Assembly: GCA_002946415.1 (NCBI GenBank)
Contig: NJPS01000055.1
Coordinates: 124,001 to 188,000, forward strand
Reading direction: 5' to 3'
Source of the DNA: Rutstroemia sp. NJR-2017a BVV2
Taxonomy: Eukaryota; Ascomycota; Leotiomycetes; Helotiales; Rutstroemiaceae
DNA: 64,000 nucleotides
The position numbers were made by a program, and so were the translations under genes. Positions 11,145 to 23,460 of the stretch are shown here, piece by piece. How positions within the stretch are numbered: the stretch's first letter is position 1; the number at the start of each line of letters is the position of its first letter. The notes under the pieces are model-generated. The model was not told where the DNA came from. It was given only the letters and a program-made list of their open reading frames with translations, and ran no database searches.

Positions 11145-11570
11145 CAGAAGTTACAAGTCTCTATAAGGAGAGATCTCCTAGAGTCAAAGAAAGAGGTGTC
11201 AAGCAGGGGAAGTAGGTCACTAGACAGAGATTTGAAATCTTCTAGAGGGAGAGGCCTCGTGATAGTAGATGAGGGAAAAAAGAAAAAAAGAGAAGATGGC
11301 TAGAGCAGGGAAAGCATACAGTCCACTAGATAGAGATGGGAAATCTTCTAGAAGAAGGTCTGGGGGTGCTAGAGGACGGAGGAGTCAAAGAAAGAAGACG
11401 TTAAGCAGGGGAAGATAGGTTGCTAGATATAGATTAGATGACAAGTCTTCGAGAAAAAAAGGTTGTAGGGCGCTGGAGTAGAAAGTCAAAGAAAGAGAAG
11501 AGGCTTCGGGTAGGGAGGTGACTTGGTGTTCGTACTAGACAGAGATGAGAAATCTTCTAGCAGGAGAGAC
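11145..11570. repeat. Degenerate tandem repeat of about 100-110 bp, four to five copies
   Basis: The block ACTAGACAGAGATxxGAAAT followed by CTTCTAG recurs near 11219, 11328, 11420 and 11530, with a weaker copy near 11150. Between the boxes are purine-rich stretches with AAAGAAAGAGG. Copies are clearly related but diverged. Confidence 0.7.
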
Positions 11571-12189
11571 ACCCCGATCGTGAGGAGAAGACAGGTAATC
11601 AACCGATCAATCAGTCAGTCAATCCATAACAAAGAGATGCAGGAGTGATAAGATAAGACGAGAAGCGATGAGACGAAGAAGAGTTCCCGCATAAAAGTGG
11701 CGATCTCGGTAGGATCAGACTTGAGATTGAGTGGTTATAAAGAAATTAATTTGGCAGTTCAATGTTCGACTCTAGGCAGAGACTCGGATCCTTCCTGGAG
11801 GCTGCTTATTCTCAACTATACTTTCATACCCAAACTCAAGATCCAGCTGAACAAGCAGATAAGAAGATAAAGGATATAAAAGAGAAAGGAAGAAGCGGTC
11901 CTCGCACTCGTTAAATGCAGAGGAAGACGAAGAAAAAAAAGATGTGCTAGAAGGCAGTTATAAATCTAGATGTAGATACAGAAGCAGGGATAAGGGGAGA
12001 TAGACCAGCAAAGACGAAGAAGAAAGAAAGAAGGAGAAGACCCTGCTCTTGCGAAGCTAACACTTGAGTAGAAGAGGTGAGACCAGGTAAGGTGAAATGA
12101 GGTGAATAGCGGATATACATAGGCATAACAAGCTGTAACCAGCCAAGTGAAAGAATACTACCTCACACATACCAACTCAGAGTTTCCCT

Positions 12190-12440
12190 ATCCCCCCTCT
12201 TAGTATTGTTCCTATCCCTCTTCATGCTCTTAATATTGTTCCTCATCAAAGCCAGTATACTATACAACACAGAGAGGTTAAGCCATAGCAGACTATGACA
12301 TTTCATTCGCCAACTCCTTAATATTGTTCTCCTCTCTCCTTTAAATAATCGCTTAATATTGTTCCTCTATATCCTCTCCCCCTTTATTCCTTTCTTTCAT
12401 CAACATAACCGCTCGCTCGCTTACCTTACTATTGTCCGCT
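12190..12440. repeat. Recurring CTTAATATTGTTCCT boxes
   Basis: CTTAGTATTGTTCCT, CTTAATATTGTTCCT, CTTAATATTGTTCTC and CTTAATATTGTTCCT, with a weaker CTTACTATTGTCCG, recur at irregular spacing of roughly 35-90 bp. They lie just after the purine-to-pyrimidine switch. The irregular spacing suggests a binding site or transcript element more than a tandem repeat. Confidence 0.6.
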
Positions 12441-13865
12441 CATTCCCAGACAGTCCAATTCCTTCTTTATGAAAAAAAACCCAATCAACCAATAAAGAAG
12501 AGTCGAAAAAAGCTGGATTCGAGTCGAGGTTGGATTATTGTGGTGGGTGGTCTGGACAGCTGAGATGAGCTAATTAGGGGCGTGGAAGTTTATCCCAATG
12601 AATTATCATCCACCACCAATATTACTCACTCGCACCAAACAACTCACTCCAGTACAACAAAGTTGAATTGGAAGTATAAGTCAACGAAGAAAGAGAAAAA
12701 TATACACGATTTCGTCCCCCCCCCCCCCCTGCGTTTATTCCTTCCTCTCTCTCCATTACATTTTCATCTCCGTCTTATCCCCCTGTATTATTTATACCTT
12801 CTTCCCCCCTCCCCGCTCCGCGCTATCTCTTTCCTCCATCGACTTCGATGTCGCGATCTTGTCTCGTCTCAACTGTATTTGCAGCAAGCAAGCAAGCTTC
12901 CATTAGGTACGCTATCGATGCTTTTATACCTAACTTGCTTATACTTCCTTTGCTACAAGAATTACCTTACCCACTCACCTAATCAAAGAAACTCCATCCA
13001 TATCCATCTATCCCATCCATCCACCCCATCCATCCATTCCTACCAAGAGCACTCCCCCTTACTCACTCACCAACTCCCTCATAGTCGCGAATTCAAACTC
13101 AATAAGAAGTAACCTTAAAACTTAACCTCAAACCAACCAAACCAAAACAACCAAACCAGTCATTCCAACCCCCTTAGTACTATCTTCTACTTCCCCTTCT
13201 TCCATCCCCTCTCCTCCCCCTTCTTCCATCCCCTCCCCTCCCCCCTTCACACCCTCATCTCCTCTCCTCTCTTCCCCTTCCCCCACTCGTCCTCCCTCCT
13301 ACACAACACCTTACTTCTACCACCTCCCCTCTCACACCAAAGCCCTCACAGGAAAACAAACCAAGTAAAACAACCAATCAATCAATCATTCATTGCACTA
13401 CACTGTACTATAATTAAAAAGATCTCTCTTCTATCTTTTTTGGTTTTTCACTACCGCATCTGCATGTCGCATTTGCTCATCTTGAGATCCAATTCTGTCT
13501 TGTGCCTCCGCCTGCCCATTCTCCTCCCTGCATCCATTCCATACCTTTAATCAACACCCCCAACCCCAGCTCCAGCCCTTACCCCGAATCATATGCCCAC
13601 CCACGCCAATTGATCAGTCCAGGAACAAGCCAAGAGCATGCCAACTGACTATCCCATCCATCACCATTTCCCGCATCACCAACATCAACATCTCCTTCAT
13701 CTTGTTCAACCCACTAAATTAAAAACATCACAATCATATCCTCTCGTCCACAAGCTCAACCCACATATATACAACCAACCACCCATTCCCCACCGCATGC
13801 ATGGCCCACCCCTAACCCATCCACATCCTCCCCCTATCCTCACCCCCCTCCTCCTTCCCTCTCCC

Positions 13866-16040
13866 CTACCAATGCACCGGCGTCTCCCTCGCCCTCTCAT
13901 CCCACTCCCCCTTCCTCAGCCCCCTAGTCCCACACCTAAGCGTCGCCCACCTCTTCTCCAAATTAAAGGTAATCTCCGTAACCATGACCCTCTTCCCCTC
14001 GGGCACGATCTGACCCCTCGTCCCCAAATCATATGGATCCAGCCCCTCCTCCTCCATCTCCATAACCCACTTCCCCACCCCCGCACACAATTTCGAGTCC
14101 CACATACCTTCGCGCCGATGCGACGACGTCAGGAGACTGATTGCTTCGCGGCGGAGTTTGCGATCGCGGCATTTAGTCGCGACGACGAAGAGCGGGGGGA
14201 CGATGCCGGAGTCGAGCGCGAAAGAGGGTTTGATGTGGGAGTAGGTGTCGTCGTCGTGGTGGACGGAGGGAGAGGGTGATGCATAGTTGACGCCGAAAGG
14301 TGTGCGGAATGCGCGTTGAGATTTATTAACGTGATGACAGGCTTCTCCACATCGAGCTTGAGCGATGGCGAGTTCTTCGTCGACGATGAGTTCTTTGGCC
14401 AACTCATTAATCTCCTCAAACATATCGTGGAATTGGTCGAAGCCCATTTCGTTGGGACAAAATGCGGTGAAGACGAGAATTCTAGTCATGATGCATGTCA
14501 TCTGAAGTACAATGATCCCAGCTCTCTCTGTATTTGTCTTTCCTCTATCGCGACGACCTTTAAGTAGTGGCTCGAAATTAATTTGCCATTGTTCAAGGGA
14601 TCTTCCAAATCCATATCCATTCGATATGATGGAAGCAGGTAAGATCTTGTTTGACACGGAATAGAATCCTGCTAGTTCCTCATTGTAGCGAAGAGTTCTT
14701 TCGCATATCGCATCCAGAACCAATCTCGCTTCGTGGACGTTCGCAAAGCTTTCGGGAACCGGCGATTCTGACGAAGCTGTCGTCGAGGTATCCGAAGGCG
14801 ATGACGCGGCCGACGGAGATTGCGGATTGGCAATACTTGCGTTTGTCGAAAGACGAATGACATATGGATCTGGGAAATGGAAGGCCATATCGTACGATTT
14901 CGCCTGAACCGCGAGACGAGTGAACATTTGGCCAAGCTCTTCCTCAACAATATCATCCTCCCTTTGTATGAATGAACGTCGTCTTTCTCTCCGTTGTTTC
15001 TCCATGACCCCCAAGCCCACCTGCACCTGCCTGATGGCGTTCTTGTGGTCGCCGACAAAAGATTGGAAACATGTGAATAAAACGCTGGATATCAAGATCG
15101 TCCGTTGCGACCGTACCTCCCCATTTTCCATCGACTGTCGCATTCGCGTGATAGCCTTTCCATAATTTTCCCAAGCAAATTCCCAATGCTTAGATGCCGA
15201 ATCGATGGAGCTCTGTTCTGAATTTTGTGGTGAGCTGGGAGGAGATTCTGTAACCTTCTCTAACGTCTTGTACAAAGCACCCAGAGCTACCACGGCATGT
15301 CGTATTGATGCTTCCGAATGACTCTCCTGCAGAACACTGCGCGTCCAGAATTCGGAATCGAAGAATCCCGAAAGTTCGCTAGCTGTGTGCGTGCGGAAGA
15401 CTTGGAAATATTGACTTTCAGTAGTATTGAAAGGAAGGCCGAAAGCGGGGGAACGGGTTATGAACGACGGATCAACTGAGAAGGATGTGATTGGAGTCGT
15501 CGCCTGACTAGCCCGCAAAGCCAATCCATTTCGCACCTGTCTTCTCGCCGAGACAATTACCGAAGAAGTAGATGTCGTGGGTGACGTGGAAGATGTTTGG
15601 GATGATGATGTTATTGTTGGAAGCAGATTGGGTGAGGTCGAGAACGATGGTGTTGAAGCGCCGGAGCGATGACCTATCGGCGGACGAGGAGCGATTGGGA
15701 TGATCGTATCTTTATTTCTATTTCGCGCAGGATAACCATCACAAGTTCTGCCTGATCTAACACATTTCGTGCACTGCGGTCTCGTCTCGTCGCATTTTAC
15801 TCTTCGAGTCCTACGATTAATAGAAAACAGGTGCGGATTAGCCAAGGAACTGCATTGGTGTTTTCCCTACAAGGCTGGGGGTAAAAAACTGGTGCCCCAG
15901 AAATACTAAACGGAGATCCATCAATCTAGACAAAAAGTATAATAAATCCCGACTTACTTGCAATTGTTACAACCCGTCTTCACTTTGGGACGACTGGCTC
16001 GTCGCTGCCTGACTGCTTTCACCGGTTCCGCATCTGCCAT
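13866..16040 (-). CDS. Zn(II)2Cys6 transcription factor
   Basis: Sequence-specific nuclear regulator, targets unknown. Two exons (15958-16040 and 13866-15810), joined across a 147-nt intron with donor GTAAGT and acceptor TCGTAG, give 675 aa. The splice falls inside the zinc cluster: exon 1 supplies GCNNCK and exon 2 TRRVKCDETRPQCTKCVRSG, together the complete six-cysteine cluster C-x2-C-x6-C-x5-C-x2-C-x6-C ending CDGYP. A Ser/Thr-rich linker follows (about residues 55-130), then an all-helical fungal-specific activator region. The start ATG at 16040 precedes a basic stretch (RQRRASRPK), normal for the family. The 3' neighbours give no clue to a regulated pathway. Confidence 0.92.
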
Positions 16041-19000
16041 GACTGATTGATGGAATGAGTTCTATGCATCGCACGCTCGAACCCCCCTTCGAAGCCGTCC
16101 GTTTTATTGTTTGCGGTCTTGTCGAGGTAGCACAAAGACGGGGTAAGGATCAGGCTGAGACGCCGTATCTCGGTTGTGTTGGACCGTACTCCTGCGCCCT
16201 TTTTGATCGGTTTCGAAGGAAGAAGCTTCTTTTTGATCTGTCTCTTTCCGAGTGCCTTGGGCCTTTCTATAGATCGATTCTGGATTAAGGTGGATATGGA
16301 GGTGGAGGTGGCAAAAGAAGTTGATACCCGCAGCTTATGCCTTTCGTACCCTGGTCGTAGATCTGATGCTTTAAAGAAGCCCGAGTGTTGGAGTCAGACT
16401 GTTATTTATCTGCTATAGCTGAGTAATTGTACGGGCAGAACTGGTGGTACAAAGGACACAAGGTGATACAAGTCTCGGTGAGTTGGTCATAAGGAGAGGA
16501 AGAGGAAGAGGTAAGATGCACTTTGGGGTTGCGAAGACGTAAGATGCCAGCCTTGAACGAACCTTGGAGAGGGGAGGGAAATGGTGAGCGTAAGAATAAG
16601 CTTGGATGGAGCTTGGAGCTTAGAGCTTGGAGAATGTGCGATTGACTTTGAGACTTCGAGTGAGCTGCCGCGCCAAGGGAGGGAAAATGGAGATGACCCC
16701 AAATTTGGAATTTTCCCAAATCAATCAGTCCGTTCGGTTGCGGCTGCAGTCGATGCTCCCTTCGGATTCTTGCAGATGCTCTTCTAAGAACGCACGAGGG
16801 ACGAGGGAAACGCAACTTATCAGGTCGGCAAAAATGGAATAGCCGAAGGACGAGACGACGGTAAGGTAAAGGAGGAAGGTATCTTCAGAACTCTGCAGTT
16901 GGTTGCAGGTGTAAGAAGGAAGAAGGAAGCTGGTCTCATGGAAGAAAAATGATACCCTACAAACCGACGCCCAATGAAACGGCCTGAGAAGCTTTTCGTT
17001 CGCTCAATGCAGATGCGATATCCTTCGTGCTGCATGTCACATGCGCGTTGCACGCTCCCCCATGTCTGTTTGTACCTAATTCCTAATCCCAATTCCATGT
17101 ACCGAAGGCAGAGGGACTCGGAAGCTTCTCGCCCTTCCGCCCCGTGCGAATGGATTTAAACATCGTCCATCTGCCCACCTGCCCTACCACGCCTACCTAT
17201 CGGACGCCTTGAACCGGCGGCCCAGACCAGCTTCGGCATTTGTTTGCCCCTCCAAATTGGTAAAAGAGACGCCCAACAACTCATTACGTGGATGTTTCCA
17301 TTACGGCTTTCAATCGACAAAGCATCTAAAGTCGTCCATTTCCTTCATCCCACTTATTACCAATGGATGACAAAATACAACATGTCCTATTTATTGTACC
17401 TCGGGCGAGAGAAAAACGTCCTCTCGATCGCGAGTCTGGCTACATTCATTCGCACCCCCCCTGGAACCCTGTGAAGATCTGGTCAGATACGCCAATCCCT
17501 TGAATCTGTGCTCGCAGCCAATGGGCGTCTTTGTTCGGGCGATTTCGCGTTCTGGAATGTCATTTGGCGCACCTGGCCCTTTTCTGCTGTGTCTTGTGTT
17601 GTGCCTGCTCTCTCTCACCGAAACTTGGATTCAAACTCTGTTGCCCCTATACAGTGTACTTAGCTGTACCGACGAAGTATTCGATAAAGTTAAAGAAGAA
17701 AAAGCTCTTCATTCTTCTATCGCCAACGTCCTAGACTATCAAGAAGCACCCAGGAGATGGGCTAGAACAGAAGAGTAGCGCCATCTCCATTACGGTAAAG
17801 CGTAGCTGGAGCTAGAACCACCTACCGCTAACACCCTAGCTAGGTACTGTAAGAACACTCTGACAACACTCTAACTTCTAACTTGGTACCTTAATTACAG
17901 AGGTACGCGCCCCCAGATAGATGGTATACAATATTTCTGCCTCCCTCACTCCCAGTGTCTCCCTCCCTCATACAAAAGAAACGCACCCCAAACTCCCCAT
18001 CATCCACGTTGCACGGCTCTCACAATCCAACACACTCCAGCACACTCCAACCGCAGGGCTGAAAAAAAGCAACCTTAGTGTGCTGACAGGTGTGTGGGAA
18101 CATTTCATTTAGGGCTGACAGCTGTCACCCATCCAGCCTGCCAGTTGGACTCATGCATTTGCATGCAAGGAAAAGTAGTGAGCGAATCAGCAACTTGGTA
18201 TATACATAGACACGGAGATGAAGTCGGAAGGAATAGAAGGGAAGGATTATCTTAGCTCACTGGACCGACGGGCAAGTAAATGAGATTCTTAAAAGCCATG
18301 TGGGAAAAACTGCTGATGGTATGCGGCGGGCTGGCTGGCTGGCTGGCTGTATGTATGCATGCCATACTGGGTAATTGGTGCTGGGTGCTGGGGAGTGAGG
18401 TTGTACGAACGATTGCATTGGGAGAGGGGAGTAAATGAATAAGTGCAACGTTGACACGAGAGACGGGACGATCGTAATAGACTCCTTCTACGCTCCTGGT
18501 GCTGCTGATGTTATGACAGGAGGTTTTTCTGTTTCGTACGAGATGAGTGCAAGAAGCTATTCTATATGTGAAGGGCCGCGTGTGGTATCTATCTTCGGAG
18601 AATTTACGTAGAGGAACCAATATCCAGCTTCGGGCCGTGGAAGAGATGCTTCTCCACTGTCCGTTGCATAACTGTTACACAATCGTGAGATGAAAAGGTA
18701 TCCGATTATTGAAAAAACCACATTCCTTCCGTTCCCTTCTCTCCTCGGCCATCAATAAAGCAACTCCGAAAATACTATCCCACCATCACATTCACATCCC
18801 CATCCTCCGACTCTCAGCTGTTGCGCGCAACAACTCACCTCACCATCTCATCTCATCTCGGCTTTACTGAACGTACCTGAATCTCCTATAATTATCCATC
18901 TCCTCGATCAAAAAGAAAGCCATCGTGTGAACTCCTCGGACGCCCACTCTACATCTCGGCGCTCGGCGAATTAGTGAGCGACTGATCTCGGCATAAGCAG

Positions 19001-22000
19001 CCGCAACGTAGACGTTTGAGCTGTCCTGGAGAAAGAGGAGGATTTCTCACTCCGTAAGCGGTGGTATGATATGATATGATATCTTCCCCAGCCGAGGTTG
19101 AGTTGTGGGAGCGATAAGGTTACCTTTATTCTCGCCGTTAATGTCTTGGCAAAGTTTTCTGCTCCCTGAAGCGGCGGTTTTGTGGGCACGCAAAGAAGGA
19201 GTGAGGTGAGTGAGTGTATTGTAGAGAGCAGTTTACTTATTTCGTCGAAAGCCTCTCGTTCTCTTCTGCGGAAAAGAAGAAGATAAAGTTACAGAAAGGA
19301 ATAGAAAGGATGGAACCATATCATCCAGCGCCGATTCCACAGATAGACCTTACAAACCTCCGCCTCCTCCCTTCCGAACAGACGTCCTCGACGTCGTTGG
19401 TTATGCGTGCTTGCACTCTTCGGAAGAAGAAAAGAAACTAATGTTGGTCTGGTCGTAGAGAAAGAATGTCGAAATCTCCTCCTCACGAGTGGAAGCTTTC
19501 AGAAAGCAAAGCAATCAGGCAGATAGTCGAGGCTAAAGTAGGGTTACTAATCGCAGTATTTATACTTTCCCACCACCTCCTCTTGTAACTCTTCCGAAAC
19601 CACAACTCTTCTCTTAAACATTCCATAACCAAACTTAACGTAGCACGTGCGTAGCTTCATCTTCATTCATTTGTTCGTTCCCATCACCAATCCCATCCAT
19701 CACCAAGCTCCCTTCCAATCGGTAAGAATTTCCCCAATTTCCCAACCCTGAAGGCGATCATCTGAGCGATAAAATCGATACAACTTACCTCAACTCAACC
19801 TATCTGTTCCTCGCAAAACTTCCCTTTACATCTCACGACCATATCACATCACCTCCCATACCCAGTATATAGAGTTAGCCAGCCAGCCAGCCAGTCGGGA
19901 ACAACACCTCATATCGTAGCAGTAGCGAAATAAACCGCGTATCCTACTCGCACACGCAACACAAAAGTAAGGCTAATCTCAGCACCGTCTTGTAACCTTA
20001 CCTTACCGTAGCTCTGCCGAGGTGTTTTTGTTTTGTCTTATCGTGTCTCGTACTCGCAACCTGCCTTTACGACACGGAATAACTCTGGAAGGAAGATGCA
20101 CAATAAACGCATGCATGCCATGAGACGAGTGATTAGCTAAGGCTGAAACAATGATGCGATTGGCCACGCCATTTTCTCACCGGTGGGCCACGCCTTGGAA
20201 AATCTTCTGCAGTGCAGCGTAAGTTGAGATGAAACGACTGGATGGATATGGGTGAGGGTGGGTGGGCAGATCCTGGGAGCACATCGGGGGCCCAGGTGAG
20301 TGGTTTGGGGGGCGGGAGGTTGGTCGATCTACTGCACAGCACAGTAGTCAGATGGTCTGGATGGATGGGAGGAGGGATGGATGGAGGATGTTTCATGGAG
20401 CTGCTGCTGCATGTACGATGATGGAGTGTTATACACAACCACGAATTGAGGAGTATCTATTGGCCAGATTCCGCTTCACTTAGGTGAACATTCCAAGCAG
20501 ACAAACCACCACCGAATTTTAGTTTCGTGTCTTTCTACCGCTTTGAGTAATCCCATCAAGTGGTCCGGTACGATGTCAATCTCTGATAGCTAGCCACGCA
20601 CGGAGGGGGACCCTTTCTATCCTATCCCTATCCACCACATAAGGTTATGTCTCCCGTCCGTACTGCACTGTATCGATCGGAATCGACTCGCCCTACCATG
20701 TCTTACCCGCCCACTTTTCCCCTCGCGAGCGAGCTCGATCGTGCAAGATGGGGTGGGAGTCGCGAGAGGAGGAGCTCGCGGACATTGCCTTGTTTCGGAG
20801 GGGGACGGTGGGTGCGGTGCTGTGCCTTGGTTTGTGTTGTCTTGGGTGTGTCTTTGCTTGTGGTGTGCATGTCAGTGGTGTGGATGGCGGTGGTGTGGAT
20901 GGATGTCATATGTCTGCCTTGCGGTTCTATGCAGGTCAAATGAATCGATCGATATGTCAACAAGTCAATATACTCAATCAGTCTTATCCCCCGGATTGAA
21001 TAAAGTTACAATGTCAGTTAATCTTGCAGGGTTCGCCGGCCCTTGGTTCCTGTCAACTTCTCGCACCGTGCCAGTCTTCCTCGTCCCTCGTCCCGCATCC
21101 CGGTATGTTTTCCCGTTGGCTTGTTTTGTTTGCTTGTGATGTTCTGTTCTGTTTCTTTCCTCCATCTAAGGGTAGGGGGCGGCCAGTAAGGTCAGGTTGC
21201 GAGAAATGGTTACCATGCGCTTAATGCAACCCACACCAACAGCTCAACAACCACACCACCATTGCTTTTCCGCCCACATGAAACCTGTGTCAATGGTTAA
21301 TGTGTAGAATGCTGCTGGGTTGTGGTTCGTCTGAATTAATTACGTGCATTCGGATCTTCCATCATCCTTCATGACATTTATGCCGTCCACGCCTCGTCGG
21401 ATATCCTTCGATATCCAACACCTCCGAGAACCAGGGTTGCCCTTTTCCTGGTTTGTTATCGTTCTCAAAGCTTCCTCCTCCCATGCTCCCATGCTTCCAT
21501 GCTCCCATGCTCCCATGCCAATTGCTCTCTCATTTCACGTGCGCCGTGCATTGCGGCTCGGTCATTCCCCTACCTCGCTAGCGTCTTAGACCCTTCGTTT
21601 TTGGGCTTTTCGGATTCTAGCCAATCGCATTTTCGGCCACCGGTTCACGCCCAGTTGACCCTTCGCGATTATTGCCAAAAAGGGTCATCCAGCATTTGTC
21701 ACAACCTCGAACATCCATCTTCGCCGCATCGTGCGCAAAACCCTATTCTGCTCTGTATACTCTGTTTTATTTGCCTGTTACCATACCATTCTATCCCGAC
21801 CATCACCCATTAAACACCCATCGAATATCGCCCATCGCCCATCGCCCATCGCACCATCGAAAAAAAAGAACAAGAAAGAGGAATAGTAATAATAATAATA
21901 CTATCCCCGTATACCCCTTCCCGCAACTGATTAAAATGATGTACGTGTACCCACCATTATCGATTGGTTTGCATTACTGTCAGTGCCTGCGACTACTTGG

Positions 22001-22854
22001 TAGGAGACCTCTATTTCCATCTCCATTTCTCTTCTCTGTTTTTATATTTCCTCCTTATAAGTATGAACGGATGATCGGATGAATTTGGCCTTTCTTTCAG
22101 ACCGTTCGTTCCATTGCCATCGCATCTGCTTGTATCATATACACCCTCGTGTGAACTTGAAGCAGATAGGGAACTACAGTCAACGGCTATCCCTTCCGGT
22201 GCGGTACTTTGAATATTCATTCTTATATTTCTTTACCATCACGAATTCGATATCCTCTTTCCTTTACCTATATACACTGCGAGTCTTCATCTAGAGATCG
22301 ACTGTACTTGAAACGGCGAGAAGACGCTTCGCCCCCGTCCAAAGATCAAACCGCATCTCTCAAGTCACACCACCTATACCTTCATGGTGATGACAACCCA
22401 AACGCAATTTGTTTACTACGACTTGAAGCTCAATTATTCGAGAGCGATGGAAAGGAGGAGCTCGCTACCTTCCACTACATGTAGTAAGGGCCATACCCAT
22501 CCGCCCTGGAACACCACCGGCATATTACGGATAGCGAAATGTGAAACGGTCTGTGGGTTTTGCCAAAAGGAGACTGATACCGCTGCGAAGCTCAGAAAGG
22601 TATCATCTATATTCCACTCTCAGCCTTACGAGCCACCTGACTAATGTCTTCTCCTAAGCACGTCGCTGTCCATATAAAGAACGAAGGTCTAAATCTCAGT
22701 ATAGCGGAAGCTGCAAGTGGTCGAGGAAGATTGTATACTCACCCACTCTCATCGTTGTTGCTCTCGTACACTCGCTTACCACATACACCACAGAGAAATC
22801 ACACCTCGCTCCTCACATGATCCATCATCTTCATCGTCATATTCTTCACGTATA
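16041..22854. other. 6.8-kb region without a supported gene
   Basis: Only short ORFs of biased composition on both strands. I see pyrimidine-rich leader-like stretches on the + strand (18.7-18.95, 19.56-20.0 and 21.7-22.1 kb), short satellites such as (GGCT)n near 18337, (AGCC)n near 19876, CATGCTCC-type repeats at 21480-21520 and GCCCATC repeats near 21830, and an (AAT)n run near 21885. The distal part may be leader and promoter of the gene at 22855. Confidence 0.55.
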
Positions 22855-23460
22855 ATGTCTATAGAAGAAGAAGAACACCACCAATCAGCATACTCATCTC
22901 CCTCAATGTCACCCTACACCAGCATCGCCCAACGCCCCTCCTACTCAATACCCACCCCCTCCATGCCCGCCTCCTACTCCACCACCGCCAGCGCGTCCCT
23001 CTCCCACCGTCCCATCTCCTACTCCACCACCACCACCCCAACCAACTACCGCGCCCTCCTCACACACTCCTCCCCCTCCCCCCTTCCTCCCGATCCCTTC
23101 TCCTCCCTACGCTCGCACGCCCTCCGCACCAAATTCGAATGGACCGTCATCTCGCGCAGCGAAGGCTTCGCAATCCTCGACCTCTGCAAATCGCAATCGC
23201 AGACGCATTCCCACTCCTCGGAACACTTCACCCCGTGCTATAACCGCGAGACGCTGTTCGACGAGGAGTGGCAGACGCATATGCGCGATGTGCATGGGGT
23301 GTATTTGATCTGGCCCGAGACGTGGATGAAGAGAGTGGAAGTGCTAGATTTGGAGGAGTTGGGGGGGCGGATTGAGAGGGCGAATGATGTGGTTATGGAG
23401 ATGAGGGGAGAGGAGGAGGGGGCGGAGTGGAGGAATTTTGAGGAGGGGATGTTGGGTTAG
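22855..23460 (+). CDS. Unrecognised fungal protein
   Basis: I do not recognise a family. From the ATG at 22855 (MSIEEEEHH) the frame gives 201 aa: about 75 residues rich in Ser, Pro, Thr and Tyr, then a more ordered part with KFEWTVISRSEGFAILDLC, EHFTPCYNRETLFDEEWQ and VYLIWPETWMKRVEVLDLEE, predicted helical towards the C-terminus. The ordered half has normal amino-acid variety, which argues for a real gene. The open frame continues upstream to 22717, but that part looks like leader, and the ATG at 22855 starts the first plausible protein sequence. An upstream exon is possible. Confidence 0.6.
   Translation: MSIEEEEHHQSAYSSPSMSPYTSIAQRPSYSIPTPSMPASYSTTASASLSHRPISYSTTTTPTNYRALLTHSSPSPLPPDPFSSLRSHALRTKFEWTVISRSEGFAILDLCKSQSQTHSHSSEHFTPCYNRETLFDEEWQTHMRDVHGVYLIWPETWMKRVEVLDLEELGGRIERANDVVMEMRGEEEGAEWRNFEEGMLG

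Larger units (their letters stand above)
9761..13865. other. 4.1-kb gene-poor region with strand-composition switch
   Basis: I find no coding sequence I can support. From about 10.1 to 12.1 kb the + strand is strongly purine-rich; from about 12.15 to 13.85 kb it is strongly pyrimidine-rich. It holds a 30-bp minisatellite (10677-10795), a degenerate repeat of about 105 bp (11145-11570), and repeated CTTAATATTGTTCCT boxes (12190-12430). ORFs here (for example 10609-11145 and 12582-13112) are low-complexity and show no family. A non-coding transcript is possible. Confidence 0.6.

Noticed and set aside
10609..11145. 178-aa frame on the - strand
   Set aside because: Ser/Pro/Leu/His-rich throughout, built over a minisatellite and purine-rich DNA, no domain and no plausible splicing partners.
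12582..13112. 176-aa frame on the + strand
   Set aside because: Translation of pyrimidine-rich DNA (long runs of Leu, Pro, Ser, Tyr). The composition explains the open frame.
13638..14279. 213-aa frame on the + strand
   Set aside because: Mostly Pro/His/Leu, overlapping the 3' end of the Zn2Cys6 gene on the other strand; a shadow of that gene and CT-rich DNA.
16402..16815. 137-aa frame on the - strand upstream of the Zn2Cys6 gene
   Set aside because: No family pattern, overlaps other frames of equal length, lies in promoter-like DNA.
20647..21139. Overlapping + strand frames with Cys/Val/Trp-rich sequence
   Set aside because: Two frames are open at once with odd composition; no splice or domain support.
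22384..22644. 86-aa frame upstream of the gene at 22855
   Set aside because: Could be an upstream exon, but I found no junction that joins it convincingly to the 22855 frame and no homology signal.
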